DNA from: Candidatus Hydrogenedentes bacterium UBA2224
GTDB taxonomy: Bacteria > Hydrogenedentota > Hydrogenedentia > Hydrogenedentales > SLHB01
Length of the DNA stretch: 26,512 bases
Assembly (NCBI GenBank): GCA_002348185.1
Contig: DDYW01000212.1
Span: 1 to 26,512 of the forward strand
Reading direction: 5' to 3'
Made by a program: the position numbers and the translations under genes. Under the pieces are notes generated by a model, which ran no database searches, was not told where the DNA came from, and saw only the letters and a program-made list of their open reading frames with translations. Positions within the stretch are counted from its first letter, which is position 1; the number at the start of each line of letters is the position of its first letter. This document shows positions 14,024-21,183 of the stretch, piece by piece.

Positions 14024-16210
14024 CTATTCGTAGCGCCTGGGCCGGGAGGCCGCGAACGCGTCCAGTTGGGGCGCGTACCGGGCGAGGATCTCGGCGGCGG
14101 GCAGGTCCCGTTCGAGCCAGGTGCGCAGCTTCTCCCCGCCGGCCAGCACATCGAAGAAGGACCCCCACTCGAACTGCCGGGGGTGTTGCTTCCGGATTGC
14201 ACGCAGGAGCGCCAGCGCCAGCGTGAACGCCCGCACGTCCCGTGGCCGGTTCACATGGATGCGAATCCCGCGGCATTCCTCGTCCCGGTAGCGGGGCGAG
14301 GACGCCTTGCCCGGAATCGCGCGCGGCGTATAGCGGCACGCGGACAGGCTGCACCCGGGCATCTCCCCCGGTTGAATCTGGCCGATGACGGTTTCCGCAT
14401 CGAGCCACGGGGCGCCGACCACGTGAAACGGGGTCTCGGTACCGCGCCCCTCGTTCAGGTTGGTCCCTTCGAACAGGCACGTGCCCACGTACAGAAGGGC
14501 CGTCAGCGGTGTCGGGATGTTCGGCGAAGGCGGCACCCAGGGATAGGCGCACTCGTCAAACAGCGCGTCCCGCCGCCAACTGTCCAGCAACTGCACGGAA
14601 AGTTTCAGCTTCTGTTTGCTGAACTCTTCGCGCAGAAAAAACACCGCCAGCTCGCCCATCGTCATGCCATGCCGGACTGGGATGGGCGCGCAGCACACGG
14701 GCGACCCCGTGCGCTCCGCGATCGGGCCCTCGAGCACCGCGCCCCCCAGCGGATTGGGCCGGTCCAGGATGAGCACGGGCTTCTTCGCCTGTGCGCATGC
14801 CGCGAGACACTCCCGCATGGTCGCCATGTACGTGTAGTACCGCGACCCGATGTCCTGCAGGTCGATCAGAAAACACCCGATCTCGGAAAGCTCCGCCGCG
14901 GAAGGGCGCGTCCGCTTGCCGTAGAGGCTGATCACGGGCACCGCGCCGCGTTCGGACGCCACAGCCGCGCCGGCCTCGTGGGTTCCCCGGATGCCGTGCT
15001 CGGGACTGTAGAGCACGTGCAGTTTGGACGATGCGGACAGACCGGGAACGTCCAGAATGTGCCGACCCATCTGGTCGACCGCGGCATGATTGGTCAGAAG
15101 CGCCACCCGCCGCGCGGTGCGTATGGGATAGAAACTCTCCCGCAGGAACCGATCCAGACCCGCGTGGGTGTTGGTGCGGCGGGGATAGAGGGCGCGGGTC
15201 ACGCCGCCGTAGAACATATTGCGCAGCACCTTGTTGTCGCGCACGTCCCGAACGGGATGGCACGTATTGGCCAGCAGAATCGCAAACACCCCCGCATCGC
15301 GGTCCATCCAGACGCTGGTGCCGGTCCATCCGGTGTGCCCCAGCGCCCGCCGCGAAGGGAGAAACCCGGTCGTCGAGGTGTCCCAGGGGTCAATCAGCCA
15401 TCCCAGCCCCTGCCACGGATACGACGGAACCTGTCCCAGGGCGATCACCTCGTCTAGAACCGCATCAGACACCAGCGCGCCGCCAAGAAAGGCCCGGCAG
15501 AACCGGGCCAGATCTTCCGCGGTCGAAAACAGACCGGCATGCCCCGACACGCCGCCCACCGCATAGCTGTTTTCGTCGTGCACCTCGCCCTGCACGAGCC
15601 GTTCGCGCCAGGCGCAGCGTTCCGTGGGGGCACAGCGTGAACGCAAGCGCGCCGGCGGGTTGAAGAACGTATCCGCCATGTTCAGCGGCGTGAATATTCG
15701 TTCCGCGCAGAACCGATCCAGCGGTTTTCCGGCTGCGCGCTCCACCAGGCGGCCAAGCAACATGAACCCCGCATCGGAATAGCGCCAGAAAATCCCCGGA
15801 GCGTTCTGGATGCCCTCCCGTCCGTACTCCTCGAGCATGGCGTCTACGCTCGAATGGGTGCGGTACAGCGGCCGCCCCGCCACCAGCCCGCCCGTGTGCG
15901 TCAGCAGATGCCGCACCGTGATCCCGCGAAACGCGGCGATAGGCACGTAGTCGGACACGGACCGTTCGAACTCGACCGCGCCCTGGTCGCGCAGCAACAG
16001 CAGCGCGGTGGTGGTCGCAACCACTTTGGTGAGCGAGGCCAGGTCGTAAAGGGTGCTGGTTTGCGCCGGAGCGGGAACGGGTTCCAGTTGGGCATGGCCG
16101 AGCGCCTCAAAGAAGATGGGCCCATCCAGATTGCCCACATACGCCACCGCCCCCGGACTTCCCGAATCGCGCACGGCAGCAGCGAGAGAGTGACGAATCG
16201 TCTCTTCCAA
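14024..16210 (-). CDS. Fused beta-lactamase-fold serine hydrolase and NamZ-type exo-muramidase (DUF1343)
   Basis: This 728-residue protein joins two enzymes. Residues 1 to about 335 are a class C beta-lactamase/esterase-fold domain with S-L-T-K near 59-62, Y-S-D near 145 and H-T-G near 293. Residues about 355-728 match DUF1343/NamZ (GH171): TNHAAVD, SPEHGIRG with the conserved Glu, DLQDIGSRYYTYMATM, ILDRPNPLGG, RHGMTMGELA, PPSPNIPT and EGTNLNEGRGTE. In Bacillus, separate NamZ and AmiE (a beta-lactamase-fold amidase) act with NagZ to recycle muropeptides, so the fusion plausibly removes stem peptides and then MurNAc. There is no signal peptide. The start is TTG 16210: an in-frame stop lies five codons upstream and GGGAGAGG sits just before it. 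Confidence 0.92.
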   Translation of the reverse strand: MEETIRHSLAAAVRDSGSPGAVAYVGNLDGPIFFEALGHAQLEPVPAPAQTSTLYDLASLTKVVATTTALLLLRDQGAVEFERSVSDYVPIAAFRGITVRHLLTHTGGLVAGRPLYRTHSSVDAMLEEYGREGIQNAPGIFWRYSDAGFMLLGRLVERAAGKPLDRFCAERIFTPLNMADTFFNPPARLRSRCAPTERCAWRERLVQGEVHDENSYAVGGVSGHAGLFSTAEDLARFCRAFLGGALVSDAVLDEVIALGQVPSYPWQGLGWLIDPWDTSTTGFLPSRRALGHTGWTGTSVWMDRDAGVFAILLANTCHPVRDVRDNKVLRNMFYGGVTRALYPRRTNTHAGLDRFLRESFYPIRTARRVALLTNHAAVDQMGRHILDVPGLSASSKLHVLYSPEHGIRGTHEAGAAVASERGAVPVISLYGKRTRPSAAELSEIGCFLIDLQDIGSRYYTYMATMRECLAACAQAKKPVLILDRPNPLGGAVLEGPIAERTGSPVCCAPIPVRHGMTMGELAVFFLREEFSKQKLKLSVQLLDSWRRDALFDECAYPWVPPSPNIPTPLTALLYVGTCLFEGTNLNEGRGTETPFHVVGAPWLDAETVIGQIQPGEMPGCSLSACRYTPRAIPGKASSPRYRDEECRGIRIHVNRPRDVRAFTLALALLRAIRKQHPRQFEWGSFFDVLAGGEKLRTWLERDLPAAEILARYAPQLDAFAASRPRRYE

Positions 16211-16278
16211 GATACCTCTCCCTTATGCCCGGCACGCGCGGCACTGCTTGGAAACGCCTGAGCTGTCGGCGATGCTGC

Positions 16279-16307
16279 AGTCTAGCGATTCAGGATGAAC
16301 GGCGCAA
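16279..16307 (-). promoter_or_regulatory. Promoter of the serine-hydrolase/NamZ gene
   Basis: On the minus strand TTGCGC (16307-16302), a 17-base spacer and TAGACT (16284-16279) form a sigma70-like promoter. It would start transcription about 60 bases before the TTG start codon. Confidence 0.45.
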
Positions 16308-16372
16308 GAGAGGCGGCCGAAACGGCCGGTGAAACGCGTGGACGATGCGGGCAGGGCCTCGCATAAAAGAGA

Positions 16373-16429
16373 CCGGAGGCCTCTGCCCTTAAAAACGGTG
16401 TGCCCGTTTCAAAGAGCAGACGCCTCCGG
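16373..16429 (-). terminator. Double-hairpin intrinsic terminator of the histone-like gene
   Basis: An inner stem AAACGG/CCGTTT (16409-16404 with 16398-16393, read leftward) runs into TTTTT. An outer inverted repeat of 14 bases with one mismatch (16416-16429 against 16373-16386) encloses it and is followed leftward by TCTCTTTTAT. It sits 20 bp downstream of the histone-like stop codon. Confidence 0.8.
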
Positions 16430-16448
16430 CCATGTGCCGAAGCGGTGA

Positions 16449-16634
16449 CTACTTCTTCTTCTTCGCCGCTGCCTTCTTCTTGGCGGCCGGCTTCTTCTTG
16501 GCGACTGCCTTCTTCTTCGCAGCCGGCTTCTTCTTCGCGGCCGGCTTCTTCTTGGCGACCGCCTTCTTCTTCGCGGCCGGCTTCTTGGCGGCAGTCTTCT
16601 TCTTCGCTGCGGTCTTCTTCTTCGCTGGGGCCAT
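16449..16634 (-). CDS. Lys/Ala-rich histone H1-like protein, 61 aa
   Basis: After MAPAKKKTAAKKK the whole protein is built from A-K-K-K, P-A-A-K-K-K and V-A-K-K-K steps, with no acidic residues. It resembles eukaryotic H1 tails and the bacterial Hc1/HctB and AlgP-type proteins, so it likely binds DNA (or RNA) by charge and compacts the nucleoid; this is inference. Residues 21-38 and 39-56 are an 18-residue tandem duplication with one difference, reflected as a 54-bp DNA repeat. ATG 16634 has an excellent AAAGGAGG Shine-Dalgarno six bases upstream, so high expression is likely. The in-frame upstream extension to 16655 is not needed. A strong terminator follows. Confidence 0.85.
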   Translation of the reverse strand: MAPAKKKTAAKKKTAAKKPAAKKKAVAKKKPAAKKKPAAKKKAVAKKKPAAKKKAAAKKKK

Positions 16635-16655
16635 GGTGTTCCTCCTTTCTCGCAA

Positions 16656-17204
16656 CTAAACCCCGAAACATGTGTTGGCGGGAACCTGCCTTGCCTGCAA
16701 GGTCATGGTCCACATTCCGTCAACACGGCTCATGACGTGGTCATGTAGCCCTATGCCAACGAGCCGGAGGCTCGGTGTGGCCTTGCCGTCCTCGCGCAAT
16801 CCCGCCTGGATCGCGGCCGGACGCTCGTGTGTTCCGTTCGTCGGAAAAGTGCAGAGAAGGACGGCCTTGCATGCACGCGGTACGCGGTCGTCCGTACCTG
16901 GGAACCCCTGTGCAACCGCGGAGTGTGCGTTCCCCAACTCAAGTGTCGTCGATTCCCTTCCCCTGAGGATCCGTCTGCGTCCCTGTCCCCCTGAGACGGA
17001 TACGCGCTCGTGCACGAGCGAGACGTGCGCGATATGCGTGTTCAAATCACTCGCTGGTGACCTCAGTTTCTCCACCTCGTTCGCAATGGGCTTCGCATGT
17101 CCTGGAAGCGGATCGTCCCCTGTTTGCCGTAACGAAAACGCATCGTGGTTCGCGATGCGTGCCGCCTTGATCCTGTTTTCAACTGTCTTCTTTGCGAAGC
17201 TCAC
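16656..17204 (-). CDS. Uncertain ORF, or long leader of the histone-like gene
   Basis: A GTG-initiated frame of 182 residues reads MSFAKKTVENRIKAARIANH at its N-terminus. It ends 21 bp before the histone-like start, which would suit an operon. Against it: no Shine-Dalgarno is evident, third-position GC is visibly lower than in the surrounding genes, no family is recognised, and a comparable frame (16672-17229) is open on the other strand. The stretch also contains hairpins at 16760-16774, 16969-17001 and 17138-17160 and a perfect palindrome at 17005-17020. AT-rich sequence with TTGAAC (17241-17236) and TATGGA (17218-17213) on the minus strand could be a promoter for either interpretation. I lean slightly to a regulatory leader or degraded sequence. 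Confidence 0.25.
   Translation of the reverse strand: MSFAKKTVENRIKAARIANHDAFSLRQTGDDPLPGHAKPIANEVEKLRSPASDLNTHIAHVSLVHERVSVSGGQGRRRILRGRESTTLELGNAHSAVAQGFPGTDDRVPRACKAVLLCTFPTNGTHERPAAIQAGLREDGKATPSLRLVGIGLHDHVMSRVDGMWTMTLQARQVPANTCFGV
17005..17020. repeat. 16-bp perfect palindrome
   Basis: CGCTCGTGCACGAGCG is fully self-complementary. It lies about 370 bp upstream of the histone-like start, in a stretch without a confident gene. It could be an operator or a hairpin in a transcript. Confidence 0.5.
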
Positions 17205-17257
17205 TCGTGCTATCCATATAAATGTGTAGCAGACAGTTCAAAAAATAGCAAGTGTTT

Positions 17258-17281
17258 TGATCACGTCACGATCATTTTTTT
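17258..17281 (+). terminator. Weak intrinsic terminator-like hairpin with T7 tract
   Basis: TGATC (17258-17262) pairs with GATCA (17270-17274) around a 7-base loop, followed by seven T residues (17275-17281). The 5-bp stem is weak. It would end rightward transcripts just before the SCP2 promoter. Confidence 0.4.
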
Positions 17282-17289
17282 GCCGCCCT

Positions 17290-17317
17290 TTGATTTGTCC
17301 GATGCCTGTGTTAGAGT
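17290..17317 (+). promoter_or_regulatory. Promoter of the SCP2-domain gene
   Basis: TTGATT (17290-17295), a 16-base spacer and TAGAGT (17312-17317) preceded by TGT form an extended -10 promoter. Transcription would start near 17324, giving a leader of about 130 nt. Confidence 0.45.
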
Positions 17318-17327
17318 GATGGACGTC

Positions 17328-17405
17328 CGTTGATCGACGCGTTCACGGGCTGAAACCGGCGCGTGAAGGCGATGGAGAGCCCGATCAACGACAGCCATTT
17401 CAGCC
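17328..17405 (+). other. Structured 5' leader, candidate cis-regulatory RNA
   Basis: A perfect 9-bp outer stem pairs CGTTGATCG (17328-17336) with CGATCAACG (17382-17390). Inside it TTCACG (17342-17347) can pair with CGTGAA (17362-17367), and GGGCT with AGCCC (17378-17382). GGCTGAAA (17348-17355) is instead exactly complementary to TTTCAGCC (17398-17405), which would break the first arrangement or form a pseudoknot. Mutually exclusive pairings just upstream of a start codon are a switch-like layout. I recognise no known riboswitch class. Confidence 0.45.
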
Positions 17406-17452
17406 TGTAATGACGGTATGAAACGCAACTCTGCACGATGAGGATCACAGAC

Positions 17453-17779
17453 ATGGCCGACACAGTCGCAGGTTTCTTTTCGGAGCTCGAAGCGAGGGTC
17501 AACCCCGAAAGAGCAGCCGGCATGAACGCCACGTACCAATTCGACATCACCGGCGACGGGGGCGGTAAATGGCATGCAACGTTTGCCAACGGCGGCGTCG
17601 CGGTGGCCGAAGGGAAGGCCGAAACGCCGAACATCACGTTGACCACCGACGCCGCGACGTGGATGGATATCATCAGCGGACGCACGAGCGGACAGACCGC
17701 CTTTCTTCTCGGCAAGCTGAAGATCCAGGGCGATATGAGCCTGGCCATGAAGCTCGCCAGCGTGTTCGGTCTTGGATGA
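17453..17779 (+). CDS. SCP2 sterol/lipid-binding domain protein
   Basis: The 108-residue protein is a single SCP2-type domain. It has an N-terminal helix (VAGFFSELEARVNPE), the strand pattern TYQFDITGDGGGKWHATFANGGVAVAEG, then NITLTTDAATWMDIISGR and the hallmark FLLGKLKIQGDMSLAMKLASVF (84-105). SCP2 domains bind lipids or acyl-CoA in a hydrophobic tunnel; the bacterial role is usually unknown. ATG 17453 is supported by GAGGA (17440-17444), eight bases upstream; an earlier ATG at 17438 overlaps that element. The gene has its own promoter and structured leader. The next gene may start at or shortly after its stop codon, suggesting co-transcription. Confidence 0.9.
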   Translation: MADTVAGFFSELEARVNPERAAGMNATYQFDITGDGGGKWHATFANGGVAVAEGKAETPNITLTTDAATWMDIISGRTSGQTAFLLGKLKIQGDMSLAMKLASVFGLG

Positions 17780-17825
17780 GCCGCGGGGCGCCGCGCCTGG
17801 CCCGGCGCCTTCCCGAGTGCACCAC

Positions 17826-18623
17826 GTGCGCAAACGCACTCCCCAACGGCTGCTGCCTCTGGCCATCACGGGCCTCGCGCTCTGTCTTGCCGCATGCGGC
17901 CCGCGCGATGCCGCGTCCAGAACCGATGCCCCTCTCCCCTTGACGTTGACGACGGAAGACAGCGTGTCCCTTCCGGCTACGTTCTATCCGGCCGGCCCGA
18001 AATCCGTCTGCGGCGTCGTGCTGGTCCACGACCGGGGAGGAACCGCCGCGCAGTGGACGCCATTCGCGAAACGCCTGCAGCAAAGCGGCATCGCATCCAT
18101 CGCCTTCGACATGCGGGGGCACGGAGCCGGCGCGGACGGGCCCCGCTCCCACCGCGAGTTCACGCCATCCGACTGGCTGCTGGCCGGTTTCGACATCCAG
18201 GCCGCCGTCCAGGCGCTCGCCGCCCACGGCGTCGACTCCAACAACATCGGAATCGCAGGCGCCGGGATGGGCGCCACCCTCGCCACGCATTACGCCGCAC
18301 AGGACGAGACCATCCAGGCGCTGGTGCTGATCTCTCCCGCACTCGAGTCCGACGGGGTCGCCATCCGCCGGGCCTTTGAGGCCTATACGCAGAGGCCTTC
18401 ACTCCTCGTCGCCGCAAAAGGCGACACCTACGCCGCGTCCTCCGCACAGACACTGAAGCGCGCCGCATCGACGTTCTGCGAATTGCGCGAATACGCCGGC
18501 GGGGCTCACGGCATCGACCTGCTGGATTCCCTGGTGGGCGCGCGGGAAGAAGTGGTGTACTGGCTGGAAAGCATCCTGAAAACATCGCGGGAACCCGTCG
18601 ATCCGGGACATAACACCGAATAA
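17826..18623 (+). CDS. Alpha/beta-hydrolase-fold lipoprotein lacking the nucleophile serine
   Basis: From GTG 17826 the product is 265 residues with a lipoprotein signal (RKRTPQRLL, hydrophobic core, LAAC lipobox at Cys24), so it is probably membrane-anchored in the envelope. The alpha/beta-hydrolase core has VVLVHDRGGTAAQW (oxyanion region), SIAFDMRGHG, and IGIAGAGMGATLA where the nucleophile elbow G-x-S-x-G should be. Here it reads G-A-G-M-G, with Gly (codon GGG) replacing Ser. A late acid (AKGDTY) and His (GGAHGIDLL) are kept. It may be non-hydrolytic. The frame is open back to a TTG at 17772 that overlaps the SCP2 stop, and GTG 17817 is also possible; the signal peptide favours 17826. Confidence 0.75.
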   Translation: MRKRTPQRLLPLAITGLALCLAACGPRDAASRTDAPLPLTLTTEDSVSLPATFYPAGPKSVCGVVLVHDRGGTAAQWTPFAKRLQQSGIASIAFDMRGHGAGADGPRSHREFTPSDWLLAGFDIQAAVQALAAHGVDSNNIGIAGAGMGATLATHYAAQDETIQALVLISPALESDGVAIRRAFEAYTQRPSLLVAAKGDTYAASSAQTLKRAASTFCELREYAGGAHGIDLLDSLVGAREEVVYWLESILKTSREPVDPGHNTE

Positions 18624-18674
18624 GCCCGTGCCTCCCGGATGCGGCAGACCGTCGCATCCGAACCCGAAACCATC

Positions 18675-18703
18675 TTGACGAAGGCAGGGACGCCTCCTAT
18701 ACT
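18675..18703 (+). promoter_or_regulatory. Near-consensus sigma70 promoter of the 77-aa gene
   Basis: TTGACG (18675-18680), exactly 17 bases, then TATACT (18698-18703): each hexamer matches consensus at five of six positions. This is the best promoter in the right half of the window. Start would fall near 18710, about 50 bases before the coding region. Confidence 0.65.
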
Positions 18704-18760
18704 GCGCCCTGGGAGCACACGTGCCGTTGAGTAGAGAATCGCAGTCACGGGGTTACAGAA

Positions 18761-18994
18761 GTGTCAGACACAGGGCACCATCCAGGCTTTTTCAAAGACC
18801 ATTCGGGGGACTGGCGGAAAGAGCGCCGTGCAGGCAACGACCGTCGAAAACGCGACATTCCCTTTGATCATCCGGACCGGCGCCGCGGTTCGCGCCGCCA
18901 GGCCGATCTGGAACTCGCGGAACGCGAGCACAGGGAAATGATCGAGGAAGCGCTCGAAGAATTCGCGGCGGAACACGACCAGAACCACCATTAA
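18761..18994 (+). CDS. Small Arg-rich protein with RRxxxDRR motifs, 77 aa
   Basis: The protein has an Arg-rich middle (WRKERRAGNDRRKRDIPFDH, then PDRRRGSRR) followed by a strongly acidic, probably helical end (LELAEREHREMIEEALEEFAAEH). It lacks a signal peptide and membrane segments. The R-R-x-G-x-D-R-R pattern recurs in small bacterial proteins and ahead of PilZ-like domains, but no function is established. The start is GTG 18761; its Shine-Dalgarno is poor, but the near-consensus promoter 50 bases upstream supports expression. The stop codon runs into a 12-bp palindrome (18993-19004). Confidence 0.6.
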   Translation: MSDTGHHPGFFKDHSGDWRKERRAGNDRRKRDIPFDHPDRRRGSRRQADLELAEREHREMIEEALEEFAAEHDQNHH

Positions 18995-19072
18995 CCCGCG
19001 GGTTCGCTTGCCCTTCGATGAGCCGGGGAAGCGCCCGGGGGCCGAGGCCGCACAGGGCGCACCACAGACCGT

Positions 19073-20371
19073 CTAGCGCGACTCCGCGAGCACGGCGTCG
19101 GCGCCTTGCTTCAGTTCGGCCGCCGCTTGTTCGGCCGTCTTGACGCCTGTCAGCACGCCCGCGAGCGCATTCTCAATGAGTTCCCGCACCTCCTGCCACC
19201 CGGGCACATTGGGCTCGGAACACGCGAAGTCAAGGCAATCGAAGGGCGCCTTGTTGTAAGACCATTCCTCCCAGAACGCCTGCATGCGGGGATCCTGCGC
19301 CGCCGACTTCCGGATCGGCAGATACCCGGTTCCCAGCGCCCAGCGCACGGTGACCTCGGGCGACGTGAAGAACTTCGTGAACTCCCACGCGACCCGTTCC
19401 TGCTCGGGCGTGGTCCGGAAGATGTTGATATTGGGGCCGTACAGCACCGTTTTCGGGTGCTCCGGATCGGCCTGCGGAATGACGGCCATCCCCCACGCTT
19501 CCGGCTCGATCAGCATGCCCGTGTACGTGCGGTGAGAGCTTGAACGGAAGAAAAAAGCCACCTTGTCCTGCGCAAAGTCCGACCGATCATCGTAGCGGTG
19601 GGCCAGGATCTGATACGCCAGGCCTTCCTGTCCGAGCGTCTCGTGCAGCTTCAACACGGCCAGCGACTCGGGCGAATCGAACCGGCTCTCGCCGTTGGCA
19701 TACACCTCGCCCCCCATGCTGAACACCATTCCGTCGAAGGTGGACGCGTCCACCGCGACCGCATACGCGCTCTTGCCGGTCCGCTCCTTGATTTGGCGGC
19801 ATTGCGTCAGGAACTCATCCCAGGTGCGCGGAGGGGCGTCGATGCCCGCCGCCGCCAGAACGCGTTTGTTGAAATAGAGCATGAGGACCGATTTGCAGAA
19901 CGGAAACGAGTACATACCATCATCCAGCGTGGGATACCGGTTGGTTTCGAGCACCACCGGAAAGAAATCCGCCAGTTCCTGCTCGCTCAACCCGAGCCCG
20001 GGGTCGGCGATCAACGGATCCAGCGGCACAATGGCGCCGGCCTGCGCATACACCGTGGTCATGCTCTGGTACCCCACCGCCATGGCGGGGACGGTGCGGG
20101 CCTGAATGCTGGTCACGAGTTTGCGGAAGATCTCGCTGTAACCGCCCACATAGTCGGCCTTGACGGGAATGCCGTCGCGCTCCGCGTTGAATTCCGCGAT
20201 GATGCTCTCCAGCAGCTCCCGGTTTTCGTCGGTCTGGCGGTCCCAGAACAGGGCGGCATTGGGATCGATGGGGCGGAATTCGCCGCCGCCCCCGCCGCTC
20301 CCGCAGGCCGGCACGAGCATGCCCATCCCCGCGGCCAGCACGGCCGCCGACACCACCGTCCTGATCTTCAT
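19073..20371 (-). CDS. ABC sugar-importer substrate-binding lipoprotein
   Basis: A 432-residue family 1 extracellular solute-binding protein of the carbohydrate uptake (CUT1) type. The N-terminus MKIRTVVSAAVLAAGMGMLVPAC has a lipobox ending at Cys23, followed by a Gly-rich linker. The mature part shows the usual periplasmic fold: a first strand (ALFWDRQTDENRELLESIIAEFN), KLVTSIQARTVPAMAVG, YSFPFCKSVLMLYFNKRVLAAAGID, a PRTWDEF segment and late WEFTKFFTSPEVTVRWALGTGYLPI. ATG 20371 overlaps the upstream permease stop in an ATGA, so translation is probably coupled; AAGGG serves as ribosome site. It is the last of three genes in the operon. The ligand is unknown, likely an oligosaccharide or glycerol-phosphate-type sugar. 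Confidence 0.93.
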   Translation of the reverse strand: MKIRTVVSAAVLAAGMGMLVPACGSGGGGGEFRPIDPNAALFWDRQTDENRELLESIIAEFNAERDGIPVKADYVGGYSEIFRKLVTSIQARTVPAMAVGYQSMTTVYAQAGAIVPLDPLIADPGLGLSEQELADFFPVVLETNRYPTLDDGMYSFPFCKSVLMLYFNKRVLAAAGIDAPPRTWDEFLTQCRQIKERTGKSAYAVAVDASTFDGMVFSMGGEVYANGESRFDSPESLAVLKLHETLGQEGLAYQILAHRYDDRSDFAQDKVAFFFRSSSHRTYTGMLIEPEAWGMAVIPQADPEHPKTVLYGPNINIFRTTPEQERVAWEFTKFFTSPEVTVRWALGTGYLPIRKSAAQDPRMQAFWEEWSYNKAPFDCLDFACSEPNVPGWQEVRELIENALAGVLTGVKTAEQAAAELKQGADAVLAESR

Positions 20372-21183
20372 CCCTTGATTCCCGCGCTGATGGCGCTTTC
20401 CAGAAAATACCGCTGCGCCGCGAAGTATAGCCCCAGGGTGGGAAGAATCACAACGGTCGCCGCGCACATCAGCAGGTGCAGCCGCACGCCTTCATCCGAG
20501 GAAAACAGCGTGAGACCGACCTGCACCACCCGCATCTCGTCGCGGTCCGTAACCACCAGCGGCCACATCAGCGAGTTGTAACTGCCCAGAAAGGCAAACA
20601 GCCCCACCGTCACCGCCACGGGTTTGACCAGGGGCGTCGCGATCCATACGAGAAAGCGCAGATGGCCGCACCCGTCGACCTTGGCCGCATCGAAAAAATC
20701 GGCCGGCAGGCCCAGAAACGCCTGGCGCATGAGGAAGATCGAGAACGCGTTGGCGCACCACGGCACAATCAGCGCGGCATAGGTGTCCTTCCAGTGCAGG
20801 GCGTTGATCAGCATGAAATTGGGAATCAGCGTGACCTCGAACGGCACCATCATCGTGGCCAGCACCAGGCTGAACAGCAGCCCCCGACCCGGAAAATCAA
20901 GCCGGGCAAAGGTGTAGCCCGCGAACATCGAGGTCACGATCACCGACGCCGTCACGGCGAACGCGACCACAAACGAGTTATAGAAGTACGTCGCGAACTG
21001 CGGAGCTTCCTGGAACATCACCACGAAGTTGCTCCACATCAGCCGCTCCGGAAAGAGCTCGAGGCCTCCCAGGAGCGCTTCGGCCTCGCTCTTCAGCGCC
21101 GTCGAGATCATCCAGACGAATGGGAACGTCATCGCCAGCGCGCCCGCGGTCAAGAGAGCATATAGGGCCGCCTTCCGTGTCAT
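20368..21183 (-). CDS. ABC sugar permease, MalG/UgpE type
   Basis: The 271-residue integral membrane protein has about six transmembrane helices, beginning with LYALLTAGALAMTFPFVWMISTAL. The cytoplasmic EAA-type loop that contacts the ATPase reads FFDAAKVDGCGHLRFLVWIATPLVKP. FAFLGSYNSLMWPLVVT follows, as is typical of this subfamily. ATG 21183 overlaps the upstream permease stop by four bases. The frame runs further upstream to 21270, but that part lies inside the partner gene and is not native. It forms the membrane channel with the MalF-type permease. Confidence 0.94.
   Translation of the reverse strand: MTRKAALYALLTAGALAMTFPFVWMISTALKSEAEALLGGLELFPERLMWSNFVVMFQEAPQFATYFYNSFVVAFAVTASVIVTSMFAGYTFARLDFPGRGLLFSLVLATMMVPFEVTLIPNFMLINALHWKDTYAALIVPWCANAFSIFLMRQAFLGLPADFFDAAKVDGCGHLRFLVWIATPLVKPVAVTVGLFAFLGSYNSLMWPLVVTDRDEMRVVQVGLTLFSSDEGVRLHLLMCAATVVILPTLGLYFAAQRYFLESAISAGIKG

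Noticed and set aside
14066..15457. 463-residue rightward frame opposite the serine-hydrolase/NamZ gene
   Set aside because: The opposite strand encodes two complete enzyme domains with catalytic motifs; this frame is a shadow.
16432..16659. 75-residue rightward frame of FFFAAGFF-type repeats, resembling a membrane protein
   Set aside because: It is the complement of the Lys/Ala codons of the histone-like gene, which has the Shine-Dalgarno and the terminator on its own strand.
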